A DNA stretch of 64,000 nucleotides from Chitinophagales bacterium. GTDB taxonomy: Bacteria > Bacteroidota > Bacteroidia > Chitinophagales > JADIYW01. The stretch covers positions 38,282 to 102,281 of the forward strand of contig JAGNZZ010000002.1 in assembly GCA_017984135.1 (NCBI GenBank), written 5' to 3'. Of this stretch, positions 24,887 through 34,338 are shown piece by piece. A model generated the notes under the pieces. The model did not search any database. It was given only the letters and a program-made list of their open reading frames with translations, and was not told where the DNA came from. The number at the start of each line of letters is the position of its first letter. The first letter of the stretch is position 1. The position numbers and the translations under genes were made by a program.

Positions 24887-27800
24887 CTAATTTAGCACAA
24901 CTAATTTTTGATATTGGCTTACTTTTTTCCCAAATTCATCTTTTATGGTTACTCTATATATATATACGCCACGTCCAATTTTATCTCCATAATCATCTAA
25001 TCCATCCCACGCAATATCATTTACTCTATATCCAATAGTATTAATATTTTTAGATATGGTTTTAATTACCTTGCCAGAAACTGAAAAAATTTCAATTTTT
25101 AAATCTAAGTTAACACCTGGTCGGTTATGTTCAAACATAAAATGTGTACTTGTGGTAAAAGGATTGGGATAATTTAAAACATGAGAAAGTGCTAGTTTTG
25201 CAGTTTCTTCTACTAAAAATTCAGTATAACCTACACCTGAATTATTTAAAACATCCCAAGCTTTCACTTCTAAAGTGTGTTTGCCTTTGCTTAATTTTGA
25301 GAATGGATAAGTAAGGCTTCCTTTTGAAATATTATCGACATCTGTTTCATAGAAATCATTTAAAGTATAAATATTTTTTGTGTCATTATCAATAATGGCA
25401 GTAATATCATGCCCAATTCCATTTCCGGAGGTATTAATCCCGTTTTCGTCGAACAAATTGCAAAGTAATTTTGGATTTTCATCCGTAATTCCTCCAAATA
25501 CGAATTTTGCATCATTCATAAAAACATCCACGATAGGTCCTTTATTGTCAATAGGAAATGTATCACTAACACCACCAATTACAATGTCAGCAGTATTGCC
25601 GGATGCATCTGTAGTATCTGCATAAGCATATAAACTGATTTTTCCATTTCCATAATTATAATCTATATCTTTTGGAACTAAAAAGGTACATGAAAATACT
25701 CCATTTGTTGTTTTTGTTTTTCCTTTGTAGATACTATTTTTTTGTATATTAAAAGGGAAAAGATAACTATCAGGATCATTTTTTAATGTTGAAATAGATT
25801 TCATTTTATCATATACATTAATCGCTGTAATGCCATTAAAATCAGTCATTTTTTGGTTGTATAAATCTCGGACTTCGCCTTCAATAGTAATCTTTGACAA
25901 TGCTTTCAGCGTGTCATGTGGCGATACTATAGGTGATGAATTTATTTTTGTCACTACAACATTATAACTAGGTAAAGCTAAACGCAAAGCCGGATCGCCA
26001 AGGAGTGAAAATTTTCGATTTCCATCATTGGTGTTTGTGTTGTTTTTTGCTATTCTTAGCATATCACCTAAAGTCATTGTTGCATCTGAGTAGGCAATCG
26101 GAAATTGATTCATGAAATTTTGATTCATTGTTTTATTTCGATGCGAATAAACAATTCTTGTCGTGGTAAGTAACGCAATGCCACCTCCATTTTCTTTAAA
26201 CAAAACACGTTCGCCAGCAGTGTATTGGTCTGGAATATCGTAAGGTGCAAACTCACATGATGCCGTAATAAATAATGGAAGTTTATTTTCATTTTTCCAT
26301 TGGTTAATATCATCAATAGAAAGAATTCGTTCTTTAGCTAAACCGATTGGACCACCATGTCCTACATAGTTAATAAATAAAGTTCCTGTAAATAATTTTT
26401 TGTGTATGGCATCTACTACAGCAGGATAGGTTGCACCACCAGTGGAAGATTGTTGCTGAAAAGCATCTAAATATATTTTATCAATGTTTAATTTGTTTTG
26501 TGCTAAGGCAATATTTTGAGCAATCTCATCTGCATCTTCAACATGAATATTGAAATCTTCATCATCGGCAATAAATGTTCCTTGATTGCGCCAATCTCCG
26601 TAAGCGACTGAGGATAGATACATTTTTATTTTATCTATGGCTGTTTGTGCTTGGGTTATATTGTCAGCAGGAATTCGACCTACACTTGCGTCTAATTTTT
26701 CTGTTCCTGTGTTGGTAATATTGGCACCTTCATTATCATCTAATAATCCAAAATAATCGTCAGAAACATAGGTCTCTAAAGATTCGTATGTTTTATCACT
26801 TTCATACGTTGGCATTAAAAATTCACCTAAATTTTTATTGTCATACGAGCCATCTCCAATTATTAAAACATATTTAGGTATTTGTGAAATATTGCCGTTT
26901 GCTCTATCGTAAAACATTTTTATACAATTTCGAATAGCAGTAATGTCGTTTGAGCCAGAAGAAAACTCATTGAATACCTGATTTAATTCCAAAACTGCAA
27001 CACGTAAATTTTGTTTGGTTTGATGTAAAAGTGCCAATTCGTTTGCTTGAGATAAAAATGCGGTTCGGGTAAAAATCAACATATCTTTTTGAGGCAATCC
27101 ATGTATATTCTGATTTGAAACAGAACCCATCGCTATGGGTGAATTGGCAGATGATTCATAAGCCACGAATTCTTTTAATGAATCAGTACTGATTTTAAAA
27201 GATGCAATAGCTCCATTTAAAGTATAATTTATTTTTTCGATATTGAAAGGATTGGTTACATCCCAAATGTCAACTTGGTTATTCATATTTTGAATTTCAA
27301 AATTAGAGATATTACCACTGCCAACAGAAGCGATGCTTCTAAAATACAAAGGTTCTCCATTGTATTTTAAATTTGAAACTGCATTTATTTGAATATAATC
27401 TATCCACCCTTTTGTGCTAAAATCTCCATTTCTATTATAGTTTAGGTCGATAGTAAAGCTAGGATTTAAACTAAAAAAATTAAATATCTTTTCATCTCTA
27501 ACTGCGGTATTGTCTATGCCTGAAACTTGTCCAACATTGTTTAAAAAAATTGTATTTGAATTGTTTCCTCCATCTGACGTAATAGTAAATGAAGAACCGG
27601 ATGCTTTTGAAAATGCAGCTACCGCAATTGTAATTTTTGTTGGTTGAGCTGAAATTAGATTTGGAAAATTAAATGCAAATGATTTATTGTTAATGCCTCC
27701 AAATTCATCGCCCAAAAATTGTTTTCCGGATTTTGCGATATTGACTTTATCTTCTTCAAAAAATCCATAATCATTATAGGTGTTAATGTTTTTAGTAGCG

Positions 27801-28708
27801 GGTAATGTAGATGAATTTATGCTTGGTATCCTTGCACCCATTCCTACGTCAGCGGAAATAAAGAAATTTTTTGTATCGCTGTATAAATGTTTTTGTGCTT
27901 TGAATGTTTGTGAGGTACTCTGAAACGACCATTTTTCAGGACCTTGTAAATAGGCTAATATATAATCATTTGTTTGGAATTGAGTTGGAGAAGCTGTAAC
28001 CACTTTTATTGGGATTTCTAAAGGTTCATCTTCTCTTGTAGCTCCAGCCAATTCTGGAAGCATGCCACTTCGATGCCCGAAAATACGAATGTTTTGAGGT
28101 AAAATAGAAGATGGAGAGAAACCTAAGTTTTTTAAAAAATTATAATCTAGTTTATATATTCCGGTTTTTGTTACGCCGAATTTAAACCATTTGCCAGTAT
28201 TTAAAATTGAATTTGGTGCATATATTCGGTTGATATTTTGTTCATTTGCTATGCGCTCCATAGGTGTTAAAGTAGGTGTAATGGATAATTCAAAACTTGT
28301 TAAGATCTCAATATTGCCATTGTTTACTCTAAAAGGCAGAATGGAAACTGAAGCCATATTTTGCTTTCTTTCTGACCCAATTTCAGTTTTAATAATCACA
28401 TCATTTTGAATCATTTCTAATTGAGCTTTACTTAATAAAGATGTATTTTGTAAAGTAGAATAGATAGGATGCGTGAGAGATACTTGAACTTGATTATCTC
28501 GACCTATATATTGTGCAAAAGAATAAGAAGGTAGATAATTATAAATTGCCAAATGGTCGGAAGTTGAAAAATCTATTTTATCAGCATGTTTGTTCCAATT
28601 TAATTGAATATTTTTAGTTACAATTGGATTATTTTGAGCAAGAATATCGCTTAAAAGTGTGCAAAAAAATACCATCCATAATGTTTTGTTCTTAAATATT
28701 ATAAACAT
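24887..28708 (-). CDS. porU: type IX secretion system sortase PorU (C25 peptidase family)
   Basis: About 1273 residues (start at ATG 28708; ATG 28744 and TTG 28768 are alternatives). A signal peptide MFIIFKNKTLWMVFFCTLLSDILA-Q is followed by a C25 (gingipain) prodomain-like part with WFKFGVTKTGIYKLDY and the peptidase domain with the catalytic dyad His784 in NYVGHGG and Cys818 in TASCEFAPYD. The protein ends with a T9SS type-A-like domain: LNYPNPFTTSTHF, W-D-G-L-D, GRGVYIYRV. PorU cleaves sorting domains from T9SS cargo at the outer membrane and attaches cargo to A-LPS. It is cotranscribed with porV and divergent from gldJ. Confidence 0.95.
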   Translation of the reverse strand: MFIIFKNKTLWMVFFCTLLSDILAQNNPIVTKNIQLNWNKHADKIDFSTSDHLAIYNYLPSYSFAQYIGRDNQVQVSLTHPIYSTLQNTSLLSKAQLEMIQNDVIIKTEIGSERKQNMASVSILPFRVNNGNIEILTSFELSITPTLTPMERIANEQNINRIYAPNSILNTGKWFKFGVTKTGIYKLDYNFLKNLGFSPSSILPQNIRIFGHRSGMLPELAGATREDEPLEIPIKVVTASPTQFQTNDYILAYLQGPEKWSFQSTSQTFKAQKHLYSDTKNFFISADVGMGARIPSINSSTLPATKNINTYNDYGFFEEDKVNIAKSGKQFLGDEFGGINNKSFAFNFPNLISAQPTKITIAVAAFSKASGSSFTITSDGGNNSNTIFLNNVGQVSGIDNTAVRDEKIFNFFSLNPSFTIDLNYNRNGDFSTKGWIDYIQINAVSNLKYNGEPLYFRSIASVGSGNISNFEIQNMNNQVDIWDVTNPFNIEKINYTLNGAIASFKISTDSLKEFVAYESSANSPIAMGSVSNQNIHGLPQKDMLIFTRTAFLSQANELALLHQTKQNLRVAVLELNQVFNEFSSGSNDITAIRNCIKMFYDRANGNISQIPKYVLIIGDGSYDNKNLGEFLMPTYESDKTYESLETYVSDDYFGLLDDNEGANITNTGTEKLDASVGRIPADNITQAQTAIDKIKMYLSSVAYGDWRNQGTFIADDEDFNIHVEDADEIAQNIALAQNKLNIDKIYLDAFQQQSSTGGATYPAVVDAIHKKLFTGTLFINYVGHGGPIGLAKERILSIDDINQWKNENKLPLFITASCEFAPYDIPDQYTAGERVLFKENGGGIALLTTTRIVYSHRNKTMNQNFMNQFPIAYSDATMTLGDMLRIAKNNTNTNDGNRKFSLLGDPALRLALPSYNVVVTKINSSPIVSPHDTLKALSKITIEGEVRDLYNQKMTDFNGITAINVYDKMKSISTLKNDPDSYLFPFNIQKNSIYKGKTKTTNGVFSCTFLVPKDIDYNYGNGKISLYAYADTTDASGNTADIVIGGVSDTFPIDNKGPIVDVFMNDAKFVFGGITDENPKLLCNLFDENGINTSGNGIGHDITAIIDNDTKNIYTLNDFYETDVDNISKGSLTYPFSKLSKGKHTLEVKAWDVLNNSGVGYTEFLVEETAKLALSHVLNYPNPFTTSTHFMFEHNRPGVNLDLKIEIFSVSGKVIKTISKNINTIGYRVNDIAWDGLDDYGDKIGRGVYIYRVTIKDEFGKKVSQYQKLVVLN

Positions 28709-28851
28709 TTGTTTACTAAAAACGGTGAAGAATTGAATTCGCATGCAGTTTAGTAATTTTTTGTGCAATTTTAACGTAAAATTACAATAAGTTTTAAAAA
28801 ATTACGTTTATAAAGTTAATCTAAATATTTTGCAATTTGATTTATTTAGTC

Positions 28852-28859
28852 TATCTTTG
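28852..28859 (+). promoter_or_regulatory. -7 promoter element of gldJ
   Basis: TATCTTTG matches TAnnTTTG. A TTTTGC about 20 nt upstream could serve as the -33 element. It lies 25 nt before the first ATG of gldJ. Confidence 0.7.
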
Positions 28860-28884
28860 ATTTTTATAATAAAAAGCCGAAATA

Positions 28885-30387
28885 ATGACCTTTAATAGAA
28901 TGAAAAAAGTCTTACACTTTTGTGTTGTCGCTGGTGTATTAGCCGTTAGTTGTAAAGGTGGTGGTAAAAGCAATTCATCTGCTACTACCGGTTGGAATTA
29001 CAACGATAAAAAATGGGGTGGATTTGAACGCTCTGAAAACACCAATCAAATTACTGGACCAAATTTAGTTTTGGTAGAAGGTGGTACATTCACTATGGGT
29101 GCAACCGAAGATGATTTGATGTATGAGAACCACAATGTGCAACGTCGCGTAACTGTGTCTTCCTTTTACATGGATGAAACAGAAGTAACCAATTTAGATT
29201 ATCGTGAATACGTATATTGGTTAGATCGTGTATTTGGTACAGATCATCCGGAGTTTGTGAAAAGCGCAAAACCCGATTCTATGTGTTGGAGAAGAAACTT
29301 AGCGTATAATGAACCATACGTAAAATATTATTTTACACATCCATCTTATAACACGTATCCTGTTGTAGGTGTAAATTGGTTGCAAGCTTCAGAATATTGC
29401 AAGTGGCGAACAGACCGTGTGAACGAAATGATTTTAATAAAAGAAGGGTATTTAGATTTAAATGCCAATCAAAAAAATGAAGATAATTTCAATACGGAAG
29501 CGTATGCACTTGGTATTTATCAAGGTGCTACCAAAAAACAAAAAGAAGATTTAAACCCAAATGGTTCTGGAAAAAGAAATGTTAGCTTTGGTGATGGAAT
29601 CTTATTGCCAGATTATAGACTTCCGACAGAAGCAGAGTGGGAATATGCCGCTTTAGGACTAAGAGGGAATATGCCAATGCCAGGAGAAGAAGTTGTTACG
29701 GATAGAAGAATTTATTCTTGGGATGGAGCAACATTCCGTTACCAAAAACATACTAAAAGTCAAGGCGATTTCATGGCGAACTTCATGAGAGGTCGTGGTG
29801 ACTATATGGGTGTGGCTGGTGCTTTAAATGACAATGCTGAAATTACAGCAGATGTTCATGCAAACTATCCAAACGATTTTGGTTTATTTAATATGGCTGG
29901 AAATGTGAACGAGTGGACTCAAGATGTGTATCGTCCATTAACTGAGCCAGATGGTGAAGACTTAAATACATTCCGTGGTAATATCTTTATGAAACCTGAA
30001 TTTGAATCTGGTTTAGATACGATGGGTAGAATTAAATATGTTCGTCAAGAAGATGATGAGTTATCAAACAGAAGAAATTATAGAAAAGCTTTCGCTTTAG
30101 ATTATAATGACGGTGACTCTTCCTCTCAAGTGGAATATCAATATGGCGTTTCTACTTTAATTAATAATAAAGCTAGAGTATATAAAGGTGGTTCTTGGAG
30201 AGATAGAGGATATTATTTATCGCCAGGTACAAGAAGATTCATAAATGAAGATCAATCTTCAGATGATATTGGATTCCGCTGTGCAATGGTTCGTGTCGGT
30301 TCTCCAGATGGAAATATGTTTGGTGGAAAAGCATTTAAAGAATTGAAGAAAACTCAATCAAACAATAAAAAAGCAAGAAAATATTAA
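28885..30387 (+). CDS. gldJ: T9SS/gliding lipoprotein GldJ
   Basis: The 500-residue lipoprotein has a lipobox LAVSC (Cys near residue 23) and a formylglycine-generating-enzyme-like (FGE/SUMF1) domain: VLVEGGTFTMGA, MDETEVTNLDYREYVYWL, YPVVGVNWLQASEYCKWRT, YRLPTEAEWEYAALG, FGLFNMAGNVNEWTQDVYR and KGGSWRDRG. GldJ and GldK share this fold. The position between porU-porV and murF, and the length, point to GldJ, which stabilises GldK in the T9SS ring. A second start at 28900 (MKKVLHFC) would also give a complete signal peptide. A terminator follows the gene. Confidence 0.93.
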   Translation: MTFNRMKKVLHFCVVAGVLAVSCKGGGKSNSSATTGWNYNDKKWGGFERSENTNQITGPNLVLVEGGTFTMGATEDDLMYENHNVQRRVTVSSFYMDETEVTNLDYREYVYWLDRVFGTDHPEFVKSAKPDSMCWRRNLAYNEPYVKYYFTHPSYNTYPVVGVNWLQASEYCKWRTDRVNEMILIKEGYLDLNANQKNEDNFNTEAYALGIYQGATKKQKEDLNPNGSGKRNVSFGDGILLPDYRLPTEAEWEYAALGLRGNMPMPGEEVVTDRRIYSWDGATFRYQKHTKSQGDFMANFMRGRGDYMGVAGALNDNAEITADVHANYPNDFGLFNMAGNVNEWTQDVYRPLTEPDGEDLNTFRGNIFMKPEFESGLDTMGRIKYVRQEDDELSNRRNYRKAFALDYNDGDSSSQVEYQYGVSTLINNKARVYKGGSWRDRGYYLSPGTRRFINEDQSSDDIGFRCAMVRVGSPDGNMFGGKAFKELKKTQSNNKKARKY

Positions 30388-30410
30388 GAATTAATCAACA
30401 TTCTATTTAT

Positions 30411-30442
30411 AAAAAGTCCTGATTTTATTTCAGGACTTTTTT
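30411..30442 (+). terminator. intrinsic terminator of gldJ
   Basis: AAAAAGTCCTGA and TCAGGACTTTTT form a 12-bp stem with a 7-nt loop and a T-run, ending 11 nt before the murF ATG. Confidence 0.92.
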
Positions 30443-30453
30443 AATTTTATCTC

Positions 30454-31740
30454 ATGGAAATTCCAGAATTATATAATCTATTTATACAATCAACAGGAGT
30501 TACAATTGATTCCAGAAATGTAGAGAATAATCAACTTTTTTTTGCCTTAAAGGGAATCACCTCAAACGGAAATAGATATGCTGAAAATGCCATTAATTCA
30601 GGTGCTGCGTATGCTATTATTGACGAATATAAGTATAAAAAAGACAATCGTTTTATTGTAGTGGATGATGTTTTGAGTACACTTCAGCAATTGTCTAATT
30701 TTCATTTAAAACAGATTCAACCTAAAGCCGTAATTGCCATTACTGGTTCAAATGGAAAAACGACAACAAAAGAATTAGTGCATGCCGTGTTGGCAACAAC
30801 CTATAAAACACATTATACCAAAGGTAATTTAAATAATCATATCGGCATTCCTATTACATTATTACAGATGCAAAAAGGAACCGAAATTGCTGTTATTGAA
30901 ATGGGAGCCAACCATCTAAAAGAAATTGAAAGCTACTGTAAATATGTTGAACCAACACATGGCATCATCACGAATTGCGGAAAAGCACATTTAGAAGGCT
31001 TTGGTGGAATAGTTGGAATTAGAAAAGGCAAAGGCGAATTGTTTGATTATTTAAAAACGCACAAAGGTATTATCTTTTTTAATGGCGATGAAGATGTATT
31101 GAAAGAGATGATTTTAGAACGACATATAGAACATGCTATATCCTACGGAAATGGAAAATCGAATGAATATACAAGTAAAATCATAAATGAAAATCCATTT
31201 TTGAAAATCCAATTTGAAGAAGTTGAAATCAATGCAAATTTATACGGCAGTTATAATTATAGCAACCTCATGTGTGCAATAGCTGTGGGAAAATATTTTA
31301 ATGTGTTAAATGATAATATAAAGAATGCCATAGAAAGTTATTTGCCTACTAATGCACGATCTCAACTAATAGTTCAACATGGTTATCATTTAATTTTAGA
31401 TGCCTACAATGCCAATCCAAGCAGTATGCAGCATGCTTTAGAAAGTTTTTCTAAGTCAACTTCGCAAAATAAAATTGTTATATTAGGAGATATGTTTGAA
31501 TTGGGCGAATATACAGAAGTCGAACATCAGAAAATAGCTGATTTAGCAGTGCATTTAGGTTTTTCTAAAATAATATTAGTCGGCAATGCATTCAATAATA
31601 CCAACACACCTTCAATTAATATTTTAAAATTTAAAGATACATTGGAAACGCAACAATGGTTTGTTCAACAAGATTTCACCAATGCAGAAATTTTATTAAA
31701 AGGCTCGAGAAGTATGAAAATGGAAAAAATTATTGAATAA
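30454..31740 (+). CDS. murF: UDP-N-acetylmuramoyl-tripeptide--D-alanyl-D-alanine ligase
   Basis: The 428-residue Mur ligase adds D-Ala-D-Ala to the UDP-MurNAc-tripeptide in the cytoplasm. Present are the N-terminal part with GVTIDSRNVENNQLFFALKG, the ATP loop AITGSNGKTTTKE (about 99-111), EMGANHLKEIE, ITNCGKAHLEGFGG, and C-terminal DAYNANPSSMQHAL and LGDMFELGEY. It begins just after the gldJ terminator, so it has its own promoter (TAATTTTA, a one-base deviation from the -7 consensus, sits directly upstream) or depends on read-through. Confidence 0.97.
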   Translation: MEIPELYNLFIQSTGVTIDSRNVENNQLFFALKGITSNGNRYAENAINSGAAYAIIDEYKYKKDNRFIVVDDVLSTLQQLSNFHLKQIQPKAVIAITGSNGKTTTKELVHAVLATTYKTHYTKGNLNNHIGIPITLLQMQKGTEIAVIEMGANHLKEIESYCKYVEPTHGIITNCGKAHLEGFGGIVGIRKGKGELFDYLKTHKGIIFFNGDEDVLKEMILERHIEHAISYGNGKSNEYTSKIINENPFLKIQFEEVEINANLYGSYNYSNLMCAIAVGKYFNVLNDNIKNAIESYLPTNARSQLIVQHGYHLILDAYNANPSSMQHALESFSKSTSQNKIVILGDMFELGEYTEVEHQKIADLAVHLGFSKIILVGNAFNNTNTPSINILKFKDTLETQQWFVQQDFTNAEILLKGSRSMKMEKIIE

Positions 31741-31749
31741 TAATCCTGC

Positions 31750-32031
31750 TTATTCTTTAATTAATTTTTTTAAAAAAAATGTACCAAATGGAACGATAGA
31801 TAATAAAAATGCATAGATAGAATTTTCCATGTCTAATCTTTTTTCGAAATACATTTTGGCAATATAAAACACAAAAGCTACAAATAAAATTCCATGTAAT
31901 GAGCCTGCAATTCGAACAGCCAGTGGCATATCAGCCATATATTTTAATGGCATGGCAATCAATAATAAAGCTAAATAACTGTATCCTTCTATTTTTCCTA
32001 TAGATAAAAATTTTTGTGTAGTGTTGTCCAT
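31750..32031 (-). CDS. DUF3817 small membrane protein
   Basis: The 93-residue protein has three hydrophobic segments (about 15-30, 40-60, 72-90). The order KIEGYSYLALLLIAMPLKY, RIAGSLHGILFVAFVFYIA and LLSIVPFGTFFLKK matches DUF3817, with the conserved Glu-Gly in the first span and His-Gly in the second. Function unknown. It is the last gene of a small minus-strand group and converges on murF. Confidence 0.85.
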   Translation of the reverse strand: MDNTTQKFLSIGKIEGYSYLALLLIAMPLKYMADMPLAVRIAGSLHGILFVAFVFYIAKMYFEKRLDMENSIYAFLLSIVPFGTFFLKKLIKE

Positions 32032-32046
32032 TTGATGATGTATAAT

Positions 32047-32655
32047 TTAATTCTCTTTTACTGAAATATAGATATCGCCACAATTGTCCACATTTTTAAA
32101 AGTTAAAATACCTTCGATACTGTCTTGTGGCTGTATCACTTTGTTGCTTAAATCTAATAATTGTAAGTCGCGCATCATTTTTTTATTGGCTTTTAAGGAA
32201 ACACCATAATTAATGGCAGCTAAAGGAATTCCAAACGGCAAAGGAATAAATTTTTTACTTCCTTTTGGAGGTCTTGGATATACCACTACGCCTGGTGAAT
32301 ACAACCAATATAATTCGGCTTTTTGTTTGACTGTTTTATAATATTCTTCAATACTTATTGGTGCCAACGGAATAGTAGCACCACAGTAATATTTTAAATC
32401 ATTTATGTTTATAGGTAATTCTGTTTTGTTAATGATTTTAAATGCAATTAAATTTACGTTCTTCTTAAATTCTTTTTTTGCATAAAAACGATTTTTTGTA
32501 TTGTACATCACACCTTGTCGAATGGAATAACTGATTTTTATTTCATCTCTAAATTCATTAAATGGAATTTCTGACATGGATAATTTTCTATACGGACGAG
32601 CACAACTCGAAATAAAAAGAACAATAAAGAGTATATAGATGTTACTTATCCGCAT
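32047..32655 (-). CDS. lipoprotein of unknown function
   Basis: The 202-residue protein has a lipoprotein signal MRISNIYILFIVLFISSC-ARP (Cys18). The mature part is predicted mainly beta, with INKTELPININDLKYYCGATIPLAPIS, YSPGVVVYPRPPKGSKKFIPLPFGIPLAAINYG and a final GILTFKNVDNCGDIYISVKEN. I do not recognise the family. It lies 15 nt upstream of DUF3817 on the same strand, so they are probably cotranscribed. It could be an outer-membrane lipoprotein. Confidence 0.7.
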   Translation of the reverse strand: MRISNIYILFIVLFISSCARPYRKLSMSEIPFNEFRDEIKISYSIRQGVMYNTKNRFYAKKEFKKNVNLIAFKIINKTELPININDLKYYCGATIPLAPISIEEYYKTVKQKAELYWLYSPGVVVYPRPPKGSKKFIPLPFGIPLAAINYGVSLKANKKMMRDLQLLDLSNKVIQPQDSIEGILTFKNVDNCGDIYISVKEN

Positions 32656-32693
32656 TTTTTTGCGTTTGTTGTAAAAATACAGAAAAAATTAGA

Positions 32694-33185
32694 TTAAACC
32701 ATTACGAATTTAAAGTAAGGAGAATCTTTTAACGAAATTTCCCATTTCGTTTCAAAATCAATTTTAGTTTCTACTAAATTATTAAACACAATGGTGTCTT
32801 CATTAATTTTTCCATTTCCCAACATATTATTTAATTCAGTAAAAGGGAAACATCCTACTAAATCAGTCGAGATTTTATAGCTTACTTTCATTCTATCAAA
32901 AAGAGAAATTTGATATGCTTTTTCAATTTCTTCAATTAATTTTGTAGATTCATAAATAGAACATCCACCTACGGAACATTTTTCGGTGTTGGCAACCAAT
33001 ACAATAAATCTTCTGTAATATATAGAGCCACAAGCTTCTAAAGCTTGTCCGTGTGATTTCCAGGAATCTGTAAAATTTTCTAAAATATCACTTATTTCAC
33101 GAACTTCATCTTGAGAGAAACTTCTGTTTGCTTGATAAATCCAAACTTTTGAATTTGGAGGTAAAATGTGGTATGGTGTAAGCAT
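32694..33185 (-). CDS. conserved Bacteroidota protein, no ATPase motifs
   Basis: The 163-residue soluble protein contains KVWIYQANRSFSQDEVREI, FTDSWKSHGQALEA, YRRFIVLVANTEKCSVGGCSIYESTKLIEEIEKAY and LFDRMKVSYKI. I recognise this pattern from Bacteroidota proteins that databases sometimes name 'ABC transporter ATPase', but there is no Walker A, Walker B or signature motif, so that name is wrong here. The conserved S-G/V-G-CSI with an adjacent Asp/Glu could be a functional site. Function unknown. It has its own -7 element upstream. Confidence 0.75.
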   Translation of the reverse strand: MLTPYHILPPNSKVWIYQANRSFSQDEVREISDILENFTDSWKSHGQALEACGSIYYRRFIVLVANTEKCSVGGCSIYESTKLIEEIEKAYQISLFDRMKVSYKISTDLVGCFPFTELNNMLGNGKINEDTIVFNNLVETKIDFETKWEISLKDSPYFKFVMV

Positions 33186-33216
33186 AAACTTTAATTTATA
33201 AAAATGTACTGATGTA

Positions 33217-33224
33217 CAAAATTA
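33217..33224 (-). promoter_or_regulatory. -7 promoter element of the gene at 32694
   Basis: Minus-strand TAATTTTG, exact TAnnTTTG match, ends 31 nt before the ATG at 33185. Confidence 0.6.
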
Positions 33225-33411
33225 CAAAAAATTGAATTGTTTATACTTAATCAACAGTTTCATTTCTGTTGTTTTAACATTTTCTTTGTTATCTAATTTT
33301 AAGCTACTGTTAGAACAATTTTCATGTAATTGTTTAGATGTAAGAAACGAAATTATTTTTTGTAGAATTTTAGTCGCCTTAAAAATCACTTACTCCATAT
33401 TGAGAAATAAA

Positions 33412-33438
33412 AAAAGGTCAGCTTACTTTTGACCTTTT
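33412..33438 (-). terminator. intrinsic terminator after the Fe-S oxidoreductase gene
   Basis: AAAAGGTCA and TGACCTTTT form a 9-bp stem with a 9-nt loop; on the minus strand a T-run follows. It lies about 25 nt beyond the stop at 33463. Confidence 0.85.
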
Positions 33439-33462
33439 ATTCATACTGATGAAATAGAACTC

Positions 33463-34248
33463 TTAATACTGATTTGCTTGAGCTACTAACTCTGCGATAT
33501 CTACTACTTTAATTTCATCTTGTTTATTTTCATTTTTAACACCATCTGTAAGCATTGTATTGCAGAAAGGACAAGCCACTGCTATCACATCCGGATATAC
33601 TTCCATCAATTGTTCCGTACGTTGTACATTGATACGTGTATTGCCAGGTTCATCTTCTTTGAACATTTGTGCACCACCAGCGCCGCAACACAATCCGTTT
33701 GCTTTGCTTTTATTGATTTCTACTAAATCTGCATCTAATGCTTCAATTATAGCACGTGGCGCTTCGTAAATTTCATTCGCTCTTCCTAAATAACAAGAAT
33801 CATGATAAGTGATACGCTTTCCTTTAAAAGCACCACCTTCTACTTTTAATTTACCATCATTAATTAATTGTTGTAAATAAGTAGAATGATGCAACACTTC
33901 ATAATTTCCACCTAAGGCCGGATATTCGTTTTTAATGGTATTAAAACAATGAGGACACGTAGTCAATATTTTTTTGATGCCATAGCCATTCATGGTTGCA
34001 ATGTTTTGCTGCGCCAACATTTGAAATACAAATTCATTGCCTGCTCGTCGTGCCGGATCGCCGGTACATGCTTCTTCAGTTCCTAATACAGCAAAATTGA
34101 TATTAAGTTGGTTTAATATTTTTGTAAATGCGATGGTTACGCGTTGCGCTCGTTGGTCAAAACTGCCTGCACAGCCCACCCAAAAAATAACATCTGGTGT
34201 TTTTCCTTCTGCAACAAGGTCTGACATTACTGGTACTTTATATTGCAT
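33463..34248 (-). CDS. HdrB-like Fe-S oxidoreductase with two CCG domains
   Basis: The 261-residue protein has two cysteine-rich CCG domains. The first has FWVGCAGSFD and TTCPHCFNTIKNEYP; the second has YHDSCYLGR, GLCCGAGGAQMF and ACPFCNTML. Such domains bind the unusual Fe-S clusters of heterodisulfide reductase B and of glycolate/lactate oxidase subunits. The preceding gene codes for a membrane HdrC/HdrE-like partner, so the pair probably forms a membrane-bound electron-transfer complex linked to quinones. No flavoprotein subunit is adjacent. The physiological donor is not readable. Confidence 0.88.
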   Translation of the reverse strand: MQYKVPVMSDLVAEGKTPDVIFWVGCAGSFDQRAQRVTIAFTKILNQLNINFAVLGTEEACTGDPARRAGNEFVFQMLAQQNIATMNGYGIKKILTTCPHCFNTIKNEYPALGGNYEVLHHSTYLQQLINDGKLKVEGGAFKGKRITYHDSCYLGRANEIYEAPRAIIEALDADLVEINKSKANGLCCGAGGAQMFKEDEPGNTRINVQRTEQLMEVYPDVIAVACPFCNTMLTDGVKNENKQDEIKVVDIAELVAQANQY

Positions 34249-34267
34249 ATTGTGTTTTTTATTTTTT

Positions 34268-34295
34268 AGTTAATGGTGAATAGTTAATGGTGAAT
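34268..34295. repeat. tandem heptamer repeat, AGTTAAT/GGTGAAT, four units
   Basis: Units AGTTAAT, GGTGAAT, AGTTAAT, GGTGAAT, then a decayed AGTAACG. It lies between the two Fe-S genes, about 20 nt upstream of the start at 34248. One unit also takes part in a hairpin (AATGGTGAA near 34287 with TTCACCATT ending near 34323). Confidence 0.82.
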
Positions 34296-34338
34296 AGTAA
34301 CGGTAATTTATACTTCACCATTTATAATTTAGATTTTA

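Noticed and set aside
28885-30387. GldK rather than GldJ.
   Set aside because: Both share the FGE-like fold, but gldK normally begins a gldK-L-M-N cluster. Here no gldL follows, and the place next to porU-porV and before murF fits gldJ.
33186-33462. A plus-strand frame of 66 codons at 33232-33432.
   Set aside because: No family-like sequence and no start signal. It overlaps the promoter of the minus-strand gene. Best read as a gap with a promoter and a terminator.
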